64,000 bases of DNA from Pseudomonas sp. GM21 (GTDB lineage Bacteria > Pseudomonadota > Gammaproteobacteria > Pseudomonadales > Pseudomonadaceae): contig NZ_AKJS01000012.1 of the NCBI RefSeq assembly GCF_000282215.1, positions 1-64,000 on the forward strand. The letters run 5' to 3'. The notes under the pieces were generated by a model. The model had not been told where the DNA came from, ran no database searches, and worked only from the letters and a program-made list of their open reading frames with translations. How positions within the stretch are numbered: the stretch's first letter is position 1; each line of letters starts with the position of its first letter. Shown piece after piece: positions 61,206 to 64,000 of this stretch. Position numbers and translations under genes: made by a program.

Positions 61206-62405
61206 ATGGATCAAGAACAAGACATTCAGTTGGCAACAGAGCCGTTGACAGCGGATCAAGCCGCAATGGAGGGGCCTACGAACCCGGAAAGGCGCAGGTT
61301 TAATACAGGCGTGTTGGTGGCTATTACTGCAACGGCCATCGGTACGTCAGGTCTTGGACGCTTGGCCCGAGCGGCGGAGTCCAACCCTGCCTCGGATGGC
61401 TTTCGGGTGCCCGCAGAGTGGGAGCCTCACCAGAGCGTGTTGATGGCGTACCCCTATGACAAAAGCTACAAGGATCAGCTCAAACCCATGCAAGATTCTG
61501 TCATCAATGTAGCGAATGCCATTGCGCAGTTCGAGCCGGTCTTGATGATGGCGATGACCGGCTATACCGAGGTTGTACGCAAGCGATGCGACCCTAACGT
61601 TACTGTCATCGAGAATCCATACAACGATTGCTGGACGCGTGATACCGCGCCAGTCTTCGCGCTGAGCCCATCAGGACACGACATGCTGGGACGAGATTTC
61701 ATTTTCAACGGCTGGGGTAACAGGTGGTCGGCCACCCTGGATGATCAATTGCCCACTGGCGTGTGCGCCACGCTGAACGTGCCTAAATCACCAGTGAATA
61801 TGGTCTTTGAAGGTGGCGCGGTGATTACCGATGGACAGGGCACGCTCATTACCACCGAACAGTGTTTGCTCAATCCCAATCGTAATCCAAGCATGACCAA
61901 GGCTCAGATCGAGACCGTGCTGCTGCGTGCCTATAACGCGACCAAAATGATCTGGCTGCCGTATGGGGTGTACGGCGACGACGGCGCTGCCGCTACCGAT
62001 GGGCATGTCGACCTAGTTGCTGCCTACATCGAGCCAGCCCATCTGCTATTGAATTACCCGTCGGACCCAAACAACCCCAACGTGCCCAGGATGGCGGAAA
62101 ACCTGGCAGTGCTGCAACAAAGCACCGATGCAAGAGGCCGCCCTTTCAAGATTACCAAGATGCCCGTTCAGCCAACATTCAAGGTGTCTGGCCTGACAGT
62201 GGAGAACTTCAGCTACATCAACTTCTACAAATCCAACGTCGGCATCGTGGTTCCTACTTCAAGCACTCCTGCAGATGAGATTGCCTTGAATCTCTTCCGT
62301 GAGATTTTTCCGGGACGGCCAGTCGTGGGTGTCGATGGCACCATCCTTGCCAACAATGGCGGTGGTGTGCATTGCATCACCCAACACATTCCTAGTGTCG
62401 GTTAG
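61206..62405 (+). CDS. Agmatine deiminase-family enzyme with Tat-type export signal
   Basis: The 399-residue protein belongs to the peptidyl-arginine/agmatine deiminase family. Seen are VPAEWEPHQSVLMAYPYD, the catalytic acid region NDCWTRDTAPVF, FEGGAVITDGQG, DGHVDLVAAY with the catalytic His, and the nucleophilic Cys in NNGGGVHCITQHIPSVG at the C-terminus. Unlike cytoplasmic AguA it carries a ~55-residue N-terminal extension with RRRF and a hydrophobic stretch (VLVAITATAIGTSGLG) ending AAES, a Tat-type signal. It would hydrolyse agmatine to N-carbamoylputrescine in the periplasm. ATG at 61206 follows GGGGGA; codons further upstream come from a decayed copy of the next gene start. A polyamine-type binding protein follows. 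Confidence 0.88.
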   Translation: MDQEQDIQLATEPLTADQAAMEGPTNPERRRFNTGVLVAITATAIGTSGLGRLARAAESNPASDGFRVPAEWEPHQSVLMAYPYDKSYKDQLKPMQDSVINVANAIAQFEPVLMMAMTGYTEVVRKRCDPNVTVIENPYNDCWTRDTAPVFALSPSGHDMLGRDFIFNGWGNRWSATLDDQLPTGVCATLNVPKSPVNMVFEGGAVITDGQGTLITTEQCLLNPNRNPSMTKAQIETVLLRAYNATKMIWLPYGVYGDDGAAATDGHVDLVAAYIEPAHLLLNYPSDPNNPNVPRMAENLAVLQQSTDARGRPFKITKMPVQPTFKVSGLTVENFSYINFYKSNVGIVVPTSSTPADEIALNLFREIFPGRPVVGVDGTILANNGGGVHCITQHIPSVG

Positions 62406-62614
62406 CTCGGAAAGGATTGCCGCCTATGAGGCGCAAGCAATAGCCAGACGGCTTTCCCTCGCAGGGTTGGGCCAGTTCGGCTGATCCAGCCCTGCGTGGG
62501 GAATCACCGCCCAACTCCAAAAGATGACGTGCCCGCGTTTGTGCATGCCGCTGCCTGGTGCATCCCGTCACCGCCTGCAAGAAGCGCAGGAGACATTTGC
62601 GAGAACCCCTATCG

Positions 62615-62660
62615 TTTAGTTTTTTTGCTTGAGTTAATTGCAATTTATATAGATTGATTG
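62615..62660. promoter_or_regulatory. Control region copy B (upstream of substrate-binding protein gene)
   Basis: This is the partner of 60967-61012. The dyad arms are changed to TTGC (62625-62628) and GCAA (62640-62643), so pairing symmetry is kept while the bases differ. TATATAGATTGATTG is nearly unchanged. A G/C hairpin without T-run (CGCCT-ATG-AGGCG, around 62423) sits between the deiminase stop and this block. Confidence 0.6.
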
Positions 62661-62726
62661 TGATTCAAGCCGCCGCAACAATTCATCCGAAGCTAGGCCA
62701 AAGACAATAATTCAAAAGGTGGTCCT

Positions 62727-64000
62727 ATGAAGTACAAGCAGCAACAGCCGTGGCAAAAAATCGATATGGGAGCGGACACGGTGTCCTGGAGCACCGCCCG
62801 CGTTGGAGTCGGTAGCCTGCGTGCCGTCCTGCTGAAAGCTCTGACGATGCTTGCAGGCCCGGCGCTGGCAGCCAAACGATTGGGCACCATTTCCCAAAGC
62901 TGTGAGAAATTGATCAAGCATCAACTCCCCCGTTCGCTCCTCGCTACGATCTGCAGCCTGGGCCTGCTGAGCGCTAACGCTCATGCGGAAGAGCGCACGC
63001 TGCGTGTCTACAACTGGTTCGACTACGTCGCGCCGCCGACCTTGGACAACTTCAAGAAGGAGAATGGCGCAAAGCTGGTCTACGACATCTTCGACAGCAA
63101 CGAAACCCTGGAGGCCAAACTGCTCACCGGCAACTCCGGTTATGACGTGGTGGTGCCATCCGACAGTTTTCTCGCCAAGCAAATTCAGGCCAACGCGTTC
63201 CAGCCACTTGACCGCAGCAAGCTACCCAACTGGAAGCATCTGGACCCGCAACTGATGAAGCTGATCGAAGCCAACGATCCGGGTAACCGTTTCGCCGTGC
63301 CTTATTTGTACGGAACCGTACTGATCGGTTTTAACCCGGCCAAGGTCAAGGCTGCGCTCGGCGAAAACGCGCCGGTGGACAGCTGGGATCTGATCTTCAA
63401 GGAAGAGAACATTGCCAAGCTCAAGCAGTGCGGCGTGGCCCTGCTCGATTCGCCGACGGATATGATCCCCATCGCCCTCCACTACCTGGGCCTGCCGCCC
63501 AACAGCACTGAGGCCAAAGACTACGCGAAGGCCGAAGAACTGCTGAAAAAGATCCGCCCCAACGTCGCCTACTTCCACTCTTCAAAATACATGACCGATA
63601 TCGCCAATGGTGACATCTGCGTGGCTGTGGGTTACTCCGGCAGTTTCTCCCAGGCGGCCAATCGCGCCAAGGAGGCCGGCAACGGCGTGGTGGTGGACAT
63701 GCGTTTGCCCAAGGAAGGCGCACCGGTCTGGTTCGACGTACTGGCCATCCCCAAGGATGCGAAGAACCCAGATGATGCCCATGCCTTTATCAACTACCTG
63801 CTGCAGCCGCAGGTGATTGCCCCGATCAGCGACTTCGTCGGCTATCCCAACCCGAACAAGGACGCCACTGCTCTGGTCAGCCCGGAAATCCGCAACAACC
63901 CCAATCTCTACCCCTCCGCCGACGTCCAGCAGTCCCTCTTCGCTCTGGTGCCACTGCCGTCTAGTGCAGAACGCGCTCGCACCCGTGCATGGACCAAGCT
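62727..64000 (+). CDS. Polyamine-type ABC transporter substrate-binding protein (PotF/SpuD-like), 3' end outside window
   Basis: The frame is open to the window edge (424 codons seen) and lacks only its last residues, since PotF-like proteins end shortly after the RTRAWTKL seen here. It has the family pattern: LRVYNWFDYVAPPTLDNFKKENG, VYDIFDSNETLEAKLLTGNSGYDVVVPS, FAVPYLYGTVLIGFN and VAVGYSGSFSQAANRAKEAG. A normal signal peptide lies at LPRSLLATICSLGLLSANAHA, about 65 residues in. The ATG at 62727 with AGGTGG therefore gives an odd 61-residue extension with a second hydrophobic segment. TTG at 62910 would give the usual length but has a poor ribosome site. It likely binds putrescine, spermidine or an agmatine product, matching the deiminase upstream. 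Confidence 0.88.
   Translation, partial: MKYKQQQPWQKIDMGADTVSWSTARVGVGSLRAVLLKALTMLAGPALAAKRLGTISQSCEKLIKHQLPRSLLATICSLGLLSANAHAEERTLRVYNWFDYVAPPTLDNFKKENGAKLVYDIFDSNETLEAKLLTGNSGYDVVVPSDSFLAKQIQANAFQPLDRSKLPNWKHLDPQLMKLIEANDPGNRFAVPYLYGTVLIGFNPAKVKAALGENAPVDSWDLIFKEENIAKLKQCGVALLDSPTDMIPIALHYLGLPPNSTEAKDYAKAEELLKKIRPNVAYFHSSKYMTDIANGDICVAVGYSGSFSQAANRAKEAGNGVVVDMRLPKEGAPVWFDVLAIPKDAKNPDDAHAFINYLLQPQVIAPISDFVGYPNPNKDATALVSPEIRNNPNLYPSADVQQSLFALVPLPSSAERARTRAWTK

Overview
The window is high-GC chromosomal DNA from a Pseudomonas, most likely of the P. fluorescens lineage. The grounds are inference from content: a DUF1652 protein (a family typical of Pseudomonas), Pseudomonas-type REP pairs, DUF1302/DUF1329 outer-envelope proteins, and the density of acyl-CoA catabolic genes. 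No rRNA, tRNA or CRISPR array was seen.

Layout. (1) 1-1256: 3' end of a hybrid sensor kinase (receiver plus Hpt). (2) 1491-17068: a type I secretion operon with two unequal ABC proteins, an HlyD-type adaptor and a 3450-residue secreted protein built of about 30 VCBS/cadherin-like repeats. No TolC-like gene is present. (3) 17236-22727: a cupin gene, then a repeat-rich stretch holding three DUF1254/DUF1214 genes (one truncated), bordered by remnants of one inverted-repeat element. (4) 22827-29485: two paralogous TauD-type dioxygenases with near-identical upstream regions, a dioxygenase-like cupin, an epoxide-hydrolase-like enzyme, an AraC regulator, a histidine-kinase relic, DUF1652 with a tiny overlapping leader ORF, and a metallo-beta-lactamase-fold protein lacking most metal ligands. 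(5) 29689-58620: the main catabolic region. A seven-gene minus-strand operon (38515 to 31178) encodes a heteromeric-type acyl-CoA dehydrogenase pair, a PaaG-like isomerase, two SDRs, and an ACAD10/11-like dehydrogenase plus kinase pair. Three more DUF1254/1214 genes lie on the plus strand. A second minus-strand series (52281 to 42077) encodes an alpha-methylacyl-CoA racemase, an SCPx-like thiolase, a split MaoC hydratase, an SDR, an acyl-CoA dehydrogenase, two acyl-CoA ligases, a crotonase and a small AraC-type protein. A MalT-like LuxR regulator (frameshifted as read) and a DUF1329/DUF1302 pair follow. (6) 59312-64000: a LysE exporter, a LysR regulator, a Tat-exported agmatine-deiminase-like enzyme and the start of a polyamine-type substrate-binding protein. 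The last two sit behind duplicated copies of one control region.

How the genes work together (inference). The racemase, dehydrogenase, split hydratase, SDR and SCPx-type thiolase make up a beta-oxidation round like the one peroxisomes use for 2-methyl-branched and side-chain acyl-CoAs. The kinase plus ACAD10/11-like pair suggests handling of 4-hydroxyacyl-CoA. Together with the DUF1302/DUF1329 envelope proteins, the exported DUF1254 proteins and the oxygenases, this points to uptake and breakdown of a branched, hydrophobic compound such as a terpenoid or steroid-like side chain. The substrate cannot be read from the sequence.

The most interesting regulatory signal is a recurring G/C-tract element at the operon heads of this catabolic region. 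It includes GGGGGAA-N4-CCCACCCC with identical spacing at both divergent promoters. It may be the operator of the MalT-like regulator.
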